A DNA stretch of 41,455 nt from an uncultured Prevotellaceae bacterium (lineage in GTDB: Bacteria; Bacteroidota; Bacteroidia; Bacteroidales; Bacteroidaceae): contig ONDJ01000021.1 in NCBI GenBank assembly GCA_900316575.1, positions 1 through 41,455 on the forward strand. Direction: 5' to 3'. Below the pieces are notes generated by a model. That model was not told where the DNA came from. It saw only the letters and a program-made list of their open reading frames with translations, and searched no databases. Below, piece after piece: positions 7,285 to 15,562 of the stretch. The translations under genes and the position numbers were made by a program. Numbering within the stretch: the first letter of the stretch is position 1; each line of letters begins with the position of its first letter.

Positions 7285-9525
7285 TCAACGTTTTTGTTTC
7301 ATCTGGAACGAGAGGGTGCCTGCGCGAGTGAGTTCTTCGTGTGAGATGCGCAAGTTTTTGAGTGTTTTCCCACCGAGGGTGGCGCGGCGGATGTAGAGGC
7401 CGTTGCCAGTCTTTTCTATGATGAGTTGAGATTGGGGATAGTACTTTGGGTCGAGGTGGATGGTGACGCGGTCGAAGATAGGTGTGGTGAGTGTGTAGTA
7501 CGGTTCGGCTGGGCTGTCGGGGTAGAAACCAAGCATAGAATAGATAGCCCAGGCCGACATGGCTCCCGTGTCTTCGTTGCCTGGTAGTCCGTCAACAGCA
7601 TTGCGGAAGTGCTTGGCAAGGAGACTTTGGGTGAGTTCTTGCGTGCGCCACTCTTCGCCAGCGAAGCGTGAGAAAAAGTAAGGATAGGCTATATCGGGTT
7701 CGTTGGCAGGGTCGTAGAGACCAGCTTCAAAGCAATGCCACAGTTGTTGCACAAAGGTCTTGCGTCCACCCATGGCTTCGGCTAATCCTTCGATGTTAAA
7801 GGGTATGCAGAAAGCATAGTTCCATGCGCAGCCCTCGTGGAAGCCTGGATTGGCTTCGAAGTTCTGTCCGGCAAGGGGATTGAAGGGTCTGAGGAAGTCG
7901 CCATCAGTAGTGCGTGGCCGCAACAATTTAGTTTCTTCATCGTAGTAGTTGCGCCAGCCTTCGGCTTGTTGGAATAGGATTTCAGCATCGGCATCGTGGC
8001 CGAGTTCTTCTGCCAGCCGTGCCAAGGCATAGTCGGCCACATAGTATTCTAAGGCTGTGCTCACGGCAAAACTTTCCTGGCCTTCTATAGGTAGGTAACC
8101 GAGCGTTCGATAGGTGTCGTTGTCAGGTCTCAGGAAATTGCGAGCACCTTCGGTGAAGGCTGATTTGCGACAAGCTTGGTAGGCTTTCTCTACATCAAAC
8201 CCATGTAGTCCACGTAGGTAGGTGTCGGCTATCATAATGGTGGCAGGGTCGCCATCCATGGTGCCTGTTTCGCGTCCGCACAGTTCCCACTTGGGCATCC
8301 ATCCCCAAGTTTCGCTCTTATCAATGAGCGAGCGCACCATGTCGGTTTGTCGGTCGGGAAACAGCAGACAGAGCAAAGGATGGGTGTTGCGATACGTGTC
8401 CCAGAGCGAAAAGATGGTGTAGTGATTGATGCCTGTAGGCGCGGTGCGAATGTCGGTGCTTTCCATGGCGGGATATCGTCCGTCAAGGTCTTGCATCACA
8501 GACGGGTGGATGAGCAAGTGATAGAGAGCGGTGTAGAAAACGGTGCGTTGCTCATCGGAGCCTCCTTCCACTTCAATGCGGCTCAGGTCGTTTTGCCAGG
8601 CTTGGCGTGCTTCTTGGCACAAGGCGTTGAAATCCTTGCCTTGTTGTTCTTCAAGGTTGCGGCGAGCTCCTTCGATGTTGACGAGCGAAATGCCCATCTG
8701 CACTTCTACTTGTTCGCCTTCTTCAAGATTGTAAGAGAAGAAGCAACCGATGTCGTCGCCTGAAAGTTCTTTAGCATATCGGCGATAGAACTTGTAGGTA
8801 CCTGGTGTGCTGTCCCATGCGGCTTCGGCCTCCATGGGGCGTTGCATTTTCCAATACCCTACGTCTGTAGGCTTGCGATTGAGACGCATCACGAAATAGA
8901 CGGGGTAAACGCCATCGGGCTTGATGTAGCAGAAGTTGCCAAAGAGTTTGCTGCCTTCAATCTCTGTGTCGTTCACGCGGCGTATGGTTGCTCCGCTCTC
9001 GTTGGTGAGTCCTTCTCCAAAGTTGAGCAGGATGTTCCCGCGCCCTTTAGGGAAAGTGAAGCGAGCACGGGAGGTGCGCTGTGTAGCTGTAAACTCAGCA
9101 CGAATGCCATAGCGTTTCAATGTGGTAGCATAATAGCCTGGTGTAGCGGTGTCGGCAAGCGTTTCAGTGCCATACTCGCGATATTGAACGTTGAGGTCTC
9201 CACTTGTTGCCATGAGCAGTAGTGAGCCCAAGTCGGGACAACCCACACCGCTGAGGTTCATGTGGGAAAATCCTGTGAGATAAACGTTGTCGGCACTATA
9301 TGGGGTGCTCCACCAGCGTTTGTCCTTGTCCCAACGGTTGAGGTCGCTGCCCATGACGTTGAAAGGCGTGACGCTCATCAGTCCGTGAGGCACAAGGGCA
9401 CCAGGGTTGCATGTGCCGAAGTTGCTTGTTCCGATGAAGGGGTTTACGTAATCCACAGCCTGTTTCTGCGCAGTTGCTGCGCAGAAAGACAGCATCGCTA
9501 TGAATGCAGCAAGAAGTCTTTTCAT
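7285..9525 (-). CDS. Alpha-1,2-mannosidase, GH92
   Basis: GH92 enzymes are calcium-dependent exo-alpha-mannosidases that trim high-mannose N-glycans. The 746-residue protein has a signal peptide (MKRLLAAFIAMLSFCAATAQ) and the N-terminal motif VNPFIGT. The family core includes GFHEGCAWNYAF with a likely catalytic Glu564, and GNEDTGAMSAW near residue 649. Length and motif order fit the family. There is no lipobox cysteine near the cleavage site, so a periplasmic location is inferred. It lies 23 nt after a small membrane-peptide gene and probably shares its promoter. Together with the GH20 enzyme it suggests host glycoprotein foraging; no SusC/SusD pair is present in the window. Confidence 0.95.
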   Translation of the reverse strand: MKRLLAAFIAMLSFCAATAQKQAVDYVNPFIGTSNFGTCNPGALVPHGLMSVTPFNVMGSDLNRWDKDKRWWSTPYSADNVYLTGFSHMNLSGVGCPDLGSLLLMATSGDLNVQYREYGTETLADTATPGYYATTLKRYGIRAEFTATQRTSRARFTFPKGRGNILLNFGEGLTNESGATIRRVNDTEIEGSKLFGNFCYIKPDGVYPVYFVMRLNRKPTDVGYWKMQRPMEAEAAWDSTPGTYKFYRRYAKELSGDDIGCFFSYNLEEGEQVEVQMGISLVNIEGARRNLEEQQGKDFNALCQEARQAWQNDLSRIEVEGGSDEQRTVFYTALYHLLIHPSVMQDLDGRYPAMESTDIRTAPTGINHYTIFSLWDTYRNTHPLLCLLFPDRQTDMVRSLIDKSETWGWMPKWELCGRETGTMDGDPATIMIADTYLRGLHGFDVEKAYQACRKSAFTEGARNFLRPDNDTYRTLGYLPIEGQESFAVSTALEYYVADYALARLAEELGHDADAEILFQQAEGWRNYYDEETKLLRPRTTDGDFLRPFNPLAGQNFEANPGFHEGCAWNYAFCIPFNIEGLAEAMGGRKTFVQQLWHCFEAGLYDPANEPDIAYPYFFSRFAGEEWRTQELTQSLLAKHFRNAVDGLPGNEDTGAMSAWAIYSMLGFYPDSPAEPYYTLTTPIFDRVTIHLDPKYYPQSQLIIEKTGNGLYIRRATLGGKTLKNLRISHEELTRAGTLSFQMKQKR

Positions 9526-9548
9526 ATCTATTGGTTCTATAAACGGAT

Positions 9549-9683
9549 TTATACGCCACGTGTAAGCACATAGAGGCCCACCGCTACAGCTACGAGTAGG
9601 ACGAATAAAACAACTTGCACCCCGAGTCGGTGTAGCTGCCTACTTAGCGCGGATTTCTTGGAAGATTTGTTTTCTGTATTCAT
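9549..9683 (-). CDS. Small single-pass membrane protein, 44 residues
   Basis: An ATG at 9683 opens a 45-codon frame ending in TAA. The product has a basic, polar start (MNTENKSSKKSALSRQLHRL), one hydrophobic helix (VQVVLFVLLVAVAVGLYVL) and a short TRGV tail, a typical single-pass layout with Lys/Arg on the cytoplasmic side. It starts about 40 nt after a TACCTTTG -7 box and ends 23 nt before the GH92 start, so the two are likely one operon. I do not recognise a family. Composition, promoter and spacing make it more credible than a chance frame. Confidence 0.6.
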   Translation of the reverse strand: MNTENKSSKKSALSRQLHRLGVQVVLFVLLVAVAVGLYVLTRGV

Positions 9684-9725
9684 GGTAAAAAGGTCTTTAG
9701 CAATAGTGAGCAGTGTAAGTTTCAG

Positions 9726-9755
9726 CAAAGGTAAGGCAAATTCCTGAGAAACAAG
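9726..9755 (-). promoter_or_regulatory. Promoter of the small membrane protein-GH92 operon
   Basis: The -7 box TACCTTTG is at 9726-9733 and a weak -33 CTTG at 9752-9755, 18 nt apart, on the minus strand. The spacing fits Bacteroidota housekeeping promoters. Confidence 0.6.
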
Positions 9756-9818
9756 CTATCAGGTAATTAAAAAGAAAAAAGGCGATTGCTCGCGTGCGGT
9801 TTTTTCTTTATTCTGTCG

Positions 9819-9826
9819 TAACTTTG
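9819..9826 (+). promoter_or_regulatory. -7 box of the beta-propeller lipoprotein gene
   Basis: TAACTTTG matches TAnnTTTG on the plus strand. Transcription would start near 9833 and leave a leader of about 70 nt, which contains the small frame at 9849-9905. Confidence 0.55.
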
Positions 9827-9848
9827 CAGACGCTTATGCGATAGGATT

Positions 9849-9905
9849 ATGCCACAAAAGCCTTTTTATCCTTTAACAATAATTTTAATTCTCTTTATTC
9901 CATGA
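9849..9905 (+). CDS. Possible 18-residue upstream peptide overlapping the lipoprotein start
   Basis: ATG at 9849 opens a short hydrophobic frame (MPQKPFYPLTIILILFIP). Its TGA overlaps the ATG of the next gene as ATGA, an arrangement that could couple translation. It lies within the predicted leader, about 16 nt after the expected transcript start. Chance is quite possible because the stretch is AT-rich. Confidence 0.25.
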   Translation: MPQKPFYPLTIILILFIP

Positions 9906-10981
9906 AACACTTCAACAAGCTGCTGCTTCTCTTTGCAGTCTTTTCTTTGCTTTTATCTTCGTGCGATGACGACCATTCGTATGTTCCTGTTATTAGCGAT
10001 GTTCCTTGTGCCGTAGTGGTCAATCAAGGTGCAATGGGTTATCTGCCTGGCACGCTTGATGTGCTCAATCTTACAGACGGAACTTATACTCCCACGGTGC
10101 TGACTTTGGGAGGTTCGCCACAGAATGTTGCTGAATGTGGCGGCTATCTTTTTGTGCCGCTCTTTGAAGAAAACGTTGTAGCTGTGTACGACAAGAGTTC
10201 ACTGCGTGCGGCAGGTCGCATTGCTGTTCCTGCCCCACAAAACGTTTGCACAGACGGTGAGCGTATCTTTGCTGTTGGAGCCGACAGCATTTTCCGCATT
10301 AGTGCTTCGTCGCTGAGTGTGGAACTGAAAGACACTGTTGGCCATACAGCCTTTGCTGCAGTTTGTTCGGGCGGAAGTGTTTATGTGTCGATAGGTCGCG
10401 GTTTGGGGCAGGCCGAAGGGGGTAATCTTGTAGCAAAAGTCAATCCCGAAACGTTGCAGCGCGAATACATCTCCGTAGGCATCAATCCCTACAATCAGAT
10501 GGTGGCCGACGATGAAGCGGGCATTTTTGTAGTATGCACGGGCAACTACTATGATATTCTGCCTGCCGTCTATCGCATCAAAGCCGATGGCACAGCTACT
10601 GAGGTTTGTGCTGGAACATACATTGACGTATGCGACGGGAAACTCTTTGTCGTAGAGCGCAATAGTTCGTACGACAGCAATTGGAACGAAACCAGTTCGT
10701 GTACCTACAAGGTTTACAATGCCAATACAGGCAGCTTGCTCGCAGAAGACTTTATCAAGGCTGATGCCGAACATCCCGCAGCAGCTACGTTTGTGAAGGT
10801 TAATCCCAATAGCGGCGACATCTATGTGGGAGCTGCTGGGCTTACAGATGGTGGCTTTGTAAATTATATGGGAAGCGGATATGTTTATCGCTATGCGTCC
10901 GACGGATCTATGCTTGGCAAATATGAAGCTGGCGTGAGTCCTTATGCGCTCTACTTCGTGACGAAGCGCGTAGCGGAATAA
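9902..10981 (+). CDS. YncE-like beta-propeller lipoprotein
   Basis: This 359-residue lipoprotein has a signal peptide ending in a lipobox (LLLSSC, lipidated Cys20) followed by DDD, which in Bacteroidota is compatible with surface export. The rest is made of repeated beta strands with patterns such as GTLDVLNLTDG, ENVVAVYDKSSL and GDIYVGAAGL, typical of YncE/DUF5074-type seven-bladed propellers. No catalytic motif is seen; such proteins usually bind a ligand or another surface protein. It is transcribed away from the GH92 operon and convergent with the hemD fusion gene, with a hairpin between at 11011-11047. The partner is unknown. Confidence 0.85.
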   Translation: MKHFNKLLLLFAVFSLLLSSCDDDHSYVPVISDVPCAVVVNQGAMGYLPGTLDVLNLTDGTYTPTVLTLGGSPQNVAECGGYLFVPLFEENVVAVYDKSSLRAAGRIAVPAPQNVCTDGERIFAVGADSIFRISASSLSVELKDTVGHTAFAAVCSGGSVYVSIGRGLGQAEGGNLVAKVNPETLQREYISVGINPYNQMVADDEAGIFVVCTGNYYDILPAVYRIKADGTATEVCAGTYIDVCDGKLFVVERNSSYDSNWNETSSCTYKVYNANTGSLLAEDFIKADAEHPAAATFVKVNPNSGDIYVGAAGLTDGGFVNYMGSGYVYRYASDGSMLGKYEAGVSPYALYFVTKRVAE

Positions 10982-11010
10982 GCGAGTCACATATCTCTCT
11001 ATCAGCAGAG

Positions 11011-11047
11011 CGGCACAAGTCAACTTCCTTTTCAGTTGCTTGTGCCG
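11011..11047. terminator. Hairpin between convergent genes
   Basis: CGGCACAAG at 11011-11019 pairs perfectly with CTTGTGCCG at 11039-11047, with further CAAC/GTTG pairing inside. The T-tract is weak on both sides. The position between two convergent stops suggests a shared terminator. Confidence 0.6.
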
Positions 11048-11076
11048 TTCTGAGTTTGAACTTTTATGCTTTCAGG

Positions 11077-12519
11077 CTACTTGGTTTTCGTGGTAGTCTT
11101 CTTTGCTTTTGCCTTGGTGGTTTCTTTCTTTGCCGCTGAAGTCGTAGCCTTTTTTGTTGCAGTGCTTGCAGACTTGCTTAAAGCTTTAGCAGGAGTAGCA
11201 GGCTTTGTGGCTTTTACTTTTACGGTAGTTGCTGCTGTTTTGGGGCGTGCTGAAGAGACCTTAGTTTCGGTTGCCTTTTTGGTGGTTGTTGCTGATTTGG
11301 TTTTGGAAACTGTGACCTTTGGTTTAACTTCCGTTGCAGGCTTATCGGCTTTTTTGCTTACAGTGCTTGTGCGAGCTGGAGCTTTTTTCTTGACGATTTG
11401 TGCTTCGAGCTCTTCCAATTCGGCATTCACGAGGTCAACCCTTGCTTGGGCTTCGCGCATTTCGCGGCGAGCTTTCTCGGCTTCGCGTGTGGTGCGGTCG
11501 GCAAGGCGGCGTGCTTCTTCGTAGGCCTTTTGTGCCTCTTCCATTTGTTTCTTCAATGCTTCGGCATTGCGTTTTAGCACTTCGCCTCGGCTACGGGCAT
11601 CTTCGGCATGGGCACGATGAGCTTGAACTTCTTCCTGATAGGAAGCCAACTGTTCGTTGAGAAGCTGTCTGCGACGCTTGGTTTCTGCTGCTTTTTTAGC
11701 CGCTGCGCGACGACGGAGTTTTTCTTCGTCTTCGGTTGCTTTTGTTGAAGTTTTCGTTTCGGCTGACTGTCGTCCGCGCTCTATTTCTTCGTCAAGATAG
11801 TCGGCGATAGCTCCTGTGATGCTTGGCTGCTTAGGCAGTGGGGCTACGACATCAATGCGCAGTCCTTTTTCTTCGGCAGCGATGCGGGCTGCATTGCCGA
11901 GCGTGGCAATGCGCAATACGCTTTGTTCAAAGCCTGGGAACGATGAAACCAAGGTTTCAACACCTGCTGCCGTGAAGAGTACCACCATGTCGTTGTCGAA
12001 AACTTCTTCCTTGGTTACGGGTACGCTCACCGTGCGATACATCACACAGTCGGTATGTTTCAGTCCCTTTTCGTCGAGCTTCTTCAAGAAATGGCCGTCG
12101 GTTGTGTCGTTCTGAGGCACCAAATATTTTTCGCTTTTGTGCTTGGCCATGACTGGAACGAGGTCGTCCACCTTGCCCGTGGTGCCGAAGAAGACTTTGC
12201 GCTTGCGATACTGCACAAACTTCTGAATGTAGAGAGCTACTGACTCGCTTGTAGCAAAATACTTCATCGTGTCGGGCATCTTCAGGCGCATTTCTCCTAC
12301 AATCTTGAAGAAGTTGTCAATGGCATGGCGTGAGGTGAAGACAATAGCTGTGTGTTTGAGTACATCTACGCGCTGCTTGCGAAATTCGTGTACGCTGACT
12401 CCTTCAATCTTGATGAAGGGACGGAAAGTGAACTTTACACCGTATTTCTCTGCCATTTCGGCATACGGGTTCTTGGGGGTTGAGGGTTGTGGTTGAGATA
12501 CAAGAATGTTCCGTATCAT
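11077..12519 (-). CDS. hemD: Uroporphyrinogen-III synthase fused to a coiled coil and histone-H1-like tail
   Basis: HemD closes and isomerises hydroxymethylbilane to uroporphyrinogen III. The start at 12519 (MIRNILVSQPQP) fits the family. Residues 1-247 are the two-lobed HemD fold, with VFTSRHAIDNFF, LFTAAGVETLVSSF and the end motif PSITGAIADYL. A HemD would normally stop there. Here a charged, heptad-rich coiled coil follows (about 263-376, rich in Arg, Glu, Ala). Then comes a tail of about 100 residues made almost only of Lys, Ala, Thr, Ser and Pro (377-480), like histone H1 or bacterial AlgP/Hc tails. It is the last gene of the metK run, 41 nt after DUF4271. The tail could bind nucleic acid; whether the synthase is still active cannot be seen. 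Confidence 0.85.
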   Translation of the reverse strand: MIRNILVSQPQPSTPKNPYAEMAEKYGVKFTFRPFIKIEGVSVHEFRKQRVDVLKHTAIVFTSRHAIDNFFKIVGEMRLKMPDTMKYFATSESVALYIQKFVQYRKRKVFFGTTGKVDDLVPVMAKHKSEKYLVPQNDTTDGHFLKKLDEKGLKHTDCVMYRTVSVPVTKEEVFDNDMVVLFTAAGVETLVSSFPGFEQSVLRIATLGNAARIAAEEKGLRIDVVAPLPKQPSITGAIADYLDEEIERGRQSAETKTSTKATEDEEKLRRRAAAKKAAETKRRRQLLNEQLASYQEEVQAHRAHAEDARSRGEVLKRNAEALKKQMEEAQKAYEEARRLADRTTREAEKARREMREAQARVDLVNAELEELEAQIVKKKAPARTSTVSKKADKPATEVKPKVTVSKTKSATTTKKATETKVSSARPKTAATTVKVKATKPATPAKALSKSASTATKKATTSAAKKETTKAKAKKTTTKTK

Positions 12520-12560
12520 GTTTTTGCTCCTATTTTTGTACAATTTAGAAACAGTTTTTT

Positions 12561-13337
12561 TCAACTTGCAGCCTCCAATAACCGCCACAGTGCGGCCAAG
12601 GGTGCGATTTCAAGCGTGCAAAAGTATATAAGTAAATGAAAGAAACCGCCCCGATAGTAAAAAAAAGTGCTATAACATTTCATAAAAAGTACCATTCTGC
12701 TAAGCAAAATGTATAAAAGTAGGGCAAGAATGTAGATAGTGGGGGGTAGGACGAAGTAGATTTCTACGACAACGATTACCAAGAGGAGAAAGCTGGACAG
12801 AAATACGCTTTGTATTCGTGTTTGATGCCAAAGCAAGTGTTGCCATTGCTCAAAGAAAACACTGTCGATGAAGCGATAGAGCACAGCACGCACACCATAC
12901 CATAACGCGGTGAGCCCCGCAACCTTAAAGATAAGTAAATAAGGGGCATTGTCAGCAAAGATTTCGGGATTGAGCGCATGTTTGTAGCAGACAAAGGCTA
13001 AGGCAATGAGAAAGCATACGTGCAGATGTAGCAGGAAGTTGTTGCCTACATCGTCTATGTCGCTTTCATCGGTGGGAATGGCTCGGCGGGGTATAAGGTT
13101 GTAAAAGAAGTCGGCAGCCGAGCGCACTACGAAGTTCCAAGACTGAACCGCAACCCAAGCCATGCTAAAAACACTAACCATGAGCAAAAGGGTGATCACA
13201 TCGTCGGTGCGCGGAGTCCAAGCCAAAGGCTCTCCAGCGACACGGCTGATGGGCACCTCAATGGTTGACTGCAGCGTATCAAGCTCTGCATTTGATCGTG
13301 CAGAGCTGTCGGCAAGTGTTGTCAGCGTGTCTTTCAT
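12561..13337 (-). CDS. DUF4271 membrane protein
   Basis: This is a Bacteroidota-specific integral membrane protein of unknown function. The ATG at 13337 (MKDTLTTLADSS) gives 258 residues. An in-frame TTG at 13421 would overlap the LOG gene and is less likely. After a soluble N-terminus of about 60 residues there are hydrophobic helices: DVITLLLMVSVFSMAWVAV, FLLHLHVCFLIALAFVCY, YLLIFKVAGLTALWYGV, SVFLSSFLLLVIVVVEIYFVL, ILALLLYILLS and a last one near the end. The pairing of DUF4271 with hemD is common in the phylum and supports both calls. It sits between the LOG-family and hemD genes on one likely transcript. Confidence 0.85.
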   Translation of the reverse strand: MKDTLTTLADSSARSNAELDTLQSTIEVPISRVAGEPLAWTPRTDDVITLLLMVSVFSMAWVAVQSWNFVVRSAADFFYNLIPRRAIPTDESDIDDVGNNFLLHLHVCFLIALAFVCYKHALNPEIFADNAPYLLIFKVAGLTALWYGVRAVLYRFIDSVFFEQWQHLLWHQTRIQSVFLSSFLLLVIVVVEIYFVLPPTIYILALLLYILLSRMVLFMKCYSTFFYYRGGFFHLLIYFCTLEIAPLAALWRLLEAAS

Positions 13338-13407
13338 CACAGAGAGTGGTTTTCGTTGCTGCAAAAACTCTTGGGTTTCTTTAGGCCGAGTCTTTTTTAG
13401 ATTATCC

Positions 13408-13983
13408 CTATAGAGCTGCAAATTTGGTTAGCGAAGCGTCCCAGAGCGGTGTTTCTTCGCATAGTCTGACGGCTTCTTCGGCTTTTTCGGTCGAAACCCA
13501 AAGGTGGGTGTGCATGGGGCGCATCATGTGTTCGTCAACAGCGCGAACGAGTTGTCTCAGCAAGGCATCGTAATAGCCATTGATGTTAAGCACCACGATG
13601 GGTTTGAGGTAGAGTCCCAGTTGTTTCCACGTGATGATTTCGAGCAATTCCTCGAGCGTGCCCACACCACCAGGTAGGGCAATGCAGGCATCAGCCATTT
13701 CAGCCATCTTCTCCTTGCGCTGGTGCATGGTGGGGGTGACGACGAGTTCTGTCATTTCGTCGTGTTGCCAGCCTTGGTCAATCATGAAAGAAGGTATCAC
13801 CCCAATGGCTTTGCCGCCTGCTTGGAGTGCACCGTTCGTAGTAGCTGCCATCAGGCCTGTGCGTCCCGCTCCGTTGATGAGCGTATGGCCGCGCTTGGCC
13901 ATGGTCTCGCCAAGTTCGTGAGCTGCCTTGGCATAAATGTCAGGGATCTGACCGCTCGAAGCGGCATATACGCAGATGTTCAC
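13408..13983 (-). CDS. LOG-family (TIGR00730) nucleoside 5'-monophosphate phosphoribohydrolase
   Basis: Members of this Rossmann-fold family cleave cytokinin-type or other nucleoside 5'-monophosphates to base and ribose 5-phosphate; older annotation calls them lysine decarboxylases. The 191 residues hold the signature PGGVGTLEELLEIITWKQLG and the upstream NGAGRTGLM motif. The start codon is GTG at 13983, chosen because the family begins exactly here (MNICVYAASSGQ) and because it lies 4 nt after the metK stop. Such spacing implies coupled translation. The physiological substrate in this organism is not known. Confidence 0.9.
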   Translation of the reverse strand: MNICVYAASSGQIPDIYAKAAHELGETMAKRGHTLINGAGRTGLMAATTNGALQAGGKAIGVIPSFMIDQGWQHDEMTELVVTPTMHQRKEKMAEMADACIALPGGVGTLEELLEIITWKQLGLYLKPIVVLNINGYYDALLRQLVRAVDEHMMRPMHTHLWVSTEKAEEAVRLCEETPLWDASLTKFAAL

Positions 13984-13987
13984 TGGT

Positions 13988-15271
13988 TTAGAGGTTGAAA
14001 ACTTGCTGAATGTCGCTCACGCGGTCGAGTTTCTCCCAAGTGAAGAGTTCCACTTCTTTCGTGATAGGTGCAGAAGGGGTGCCAAAGGTTTTGGTGACGG
14101 TTTGCGGCGTGCGTCCCATGTGGCCATAGGCAGCTGTTTCTGCATAGATGGGCTGGCGCAGACGAAGCGTCTGTTCGATGGCATGTGGACGGAGGTCGAA
14201 GTTTCTTGCTATCCATTGAGCAATCTCGCCGTCGGAGAGACCAACGTGGCTACGTCCGTAGGTGCTGACATAAACACTGATGGGTTCGGCTACACCGATG
14301 GCATAACTGAGCTGTACCAGCATTTCGTCGCTCACACCCGCAGCCACCATGTTTTTGGCAATGTAGCGAGCAGCGTATGCAGCAGAACGATCCACCTTTG
14401 AAGGATCTTTGCCACTAAAGGCTCCACCTCCGTGAGCTCCGCGTCCACCATAGGTGTCAACGATGATTTTGCGACCGGTCAGTCCTGTGTCGCCAGCAGG
14501 ACCACCGATAACAAACTTACCCGTAGGGTTGACGAAATACTTGATTTCGCCCTTTTCAAAAAGTGCACGAACCTCGGGTGTGTGGATACGTTCGGCCATC
14601 ACGCGGGGAATGAGTATGTTTATCACATCTTGGCGTATCTGTTCAAGCATAAGGCGGTCGGCCTCGTCCTGTCCGATACCTTCGGGCGAAATGAAATCGT
14701 CGTGCTGCGTGCTGACCACAATGGTGTCAATGCGTTGGGCGCGGTGCTGATCGTCGTATTCTATGGTCACCTGGCTCTTAGCATCGGGACGCAGATAGGT
14801 CATCTGCTTACCCTCGCGGCGTATTTCAGCGAGAACCTCCACAAGGTCGTGAGCCAAAGCCAGAGGCAACGGCATGAATTGTTCCGTCTCATTGTTGGCA
14901 TAGCCAAACATCATGCCTTGGTCGCCAGCTCCCTGCTCCTCGGGAAGAGAACGATCTACCCCACGATTAATGTCAGGACTTTGTTCATGAATGGCCGAGA
15001 GAATGCCGCATGAATCGGCACTGAAGAGATATTCATCGCGGTCGTAACCAATGCGTTTGATGGTGCGGCGAGCCACCGTTTGCAAATCCACATAAGCTTC
15101 GCTTTTCACCTCGCCCGCAATAACCACCTGGCCCGTAGTGACCAGCGTCTCGCAGGCTACTTTAGAATGAGCATCATGCGCCAAAAATTCGTCAAGAATG
15201 GCATCGCTGATTTGATCAGCCACTTTGTCGGGGTGTCCCTCCGAAACCGATTCAGATGTAAAAAGATACAT
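13988..15271 (-). CDS. metK: S-adenosylmethionine synthetase
   Basis: MetK makes S-adenosylmethionine from ATP and methionine in the cytosol. The start at 15271 ([20 protein letters not shown]) matches the family exactly; the frame is open further upstream, but that part overlaps the structured leader. In the 427 residues the ATP-binding [12 protein letters not shown] and the P-loop-like [19 protein letters not shown] are intact. It is the first gene of a run with the LOG, DUF4271 and hemD genes. Its leader has a SAM-riboswitch-like fold and an intrinsic terminator ending about 20-30 nt before the ATG, so feedback control by its own product is likely. Confidence 0.97.
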   Translation of the reverse strand: MYLFTSESVSEGHPDKVADQISDAILDEFLAHDAHSKVACETLVTTGQVVIAGEVKSEAYVDLQTVARRTIKRIGYDRDEYLFSADSCGILSAIHEQSPDINRGVDRSLPEEQGAGDQGMMFGYANNETEQFMPLPLALAHDLVEVLAEIRREGKQMTYLRPDAKSQVTIEYDDQHRAQRIDTIVVSTQHDDFISPEGIGQDEADRLMLEQIRQDVINILIPRVMAERIHTPEVRALFEKGEIKYFVNPTGKFVIGGPAGDTGLTGRKIIVDTYGGRGAHGGGAFSGKDPSKVDRSAAYAARYIAKNMVAAGVSDEMLVQLSYAIGVAEPISVYVSTYGRSHVGLSDGEIAQWIARNFDLRPHAIEQTLRLRQPIYAETAAYGHMGRTPQTVTKTFGTPSAPITKEVELFTWEKLDRVSDIQQVFNL

Positions 15272-15289
15272 ACTTCTTTGAGTTGTGAT

Positions 15290-15337
15290 ATAAAAAAAGA
15301 ATAAGGAACAGCGGACATCTCTTGTCGGCCATTCCTT
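15290..15337 (-). terminator. Intrinsic terminator in the metK leader (attenuator)
   Basis: On the minus strand AAGGAA at 15337-15332 pairs with TTCCTT at 15308-15303. The inner arms GGCCGACA and TGTCCGCT extend the stem to about 14 bp with one mismatch. A T-rich run follows at once. It lies between the aptamer-like fold and the metK ATG, so read-through must be controlled. Confidence 0.75.
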
Positions 15338-15351
15338 GTCGTACGCGGTCT

Positions 15352-15449
15352 GTAAAAACGAGGGTGCAAAGCACTCAGTGCTTTCCTGTAGCCCAGGTTT
15401 TAGCATTTTTTACCGTGGTTGCAAGCAGCCAAATCTGTCCACCTTTTAC
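15352..15449 (-). promoter_or_regulatory. SAM-riboswitch-like leader of metK
   Basis: The 98-nt leader has, in order on the minus strand, GTAAAA (P1 5' strand), GGTGGA, GCAACC, TGCTAA with AACC, a CCTG/CAGG hairpin, an AAGCAC/GTGCTT hairpin, GCACCC, and TTTTTAC (P1 3' strand). GGTGGA, GCAACC and TGCTAA in this order are core blocks of the SAM-I clan. The segment between GGTGGA and GCAACC is about 7 nt shorter than in standard SAM-I RNAs, so this may be a variant. GGTG near the 5' end can also pair with CACC near the 3' end. Identification is by eye; the terminator just downstream and the metK context support it. Confidence 0.55.
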
Positions 15450-15460
15450 TATTTGCGCCG

Positions 15461-15468
15461 CAAAAGTA
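15461..15468 (-). promoter_or_regulatory. -7 box of the metK operon
   Basis: TACTTTTG on the minus strand matches TAnnTTTG. It would start a transcript near 15455 with a leader of about 185 nt, just long enough to hold the aptamer-like fold and the terminator. Confidence 0.6.
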
Positions 15469-15562
15469 ATAATGAATCCTCAAACATAGAAGCATACATA
15501 ATAAAAACTTAATTCTCTCCGCCCAACTCCATCGCGAAAACATCACCACACCGCTTCCACAA

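Noticed and set aside
10199-11023. A 274-codon minus-strand frame opposite the propeller lipoprotein
   Set aside because: It is antisense to a gene with a clear lipoprotein signal and propeller pattern; no recognisable domain.
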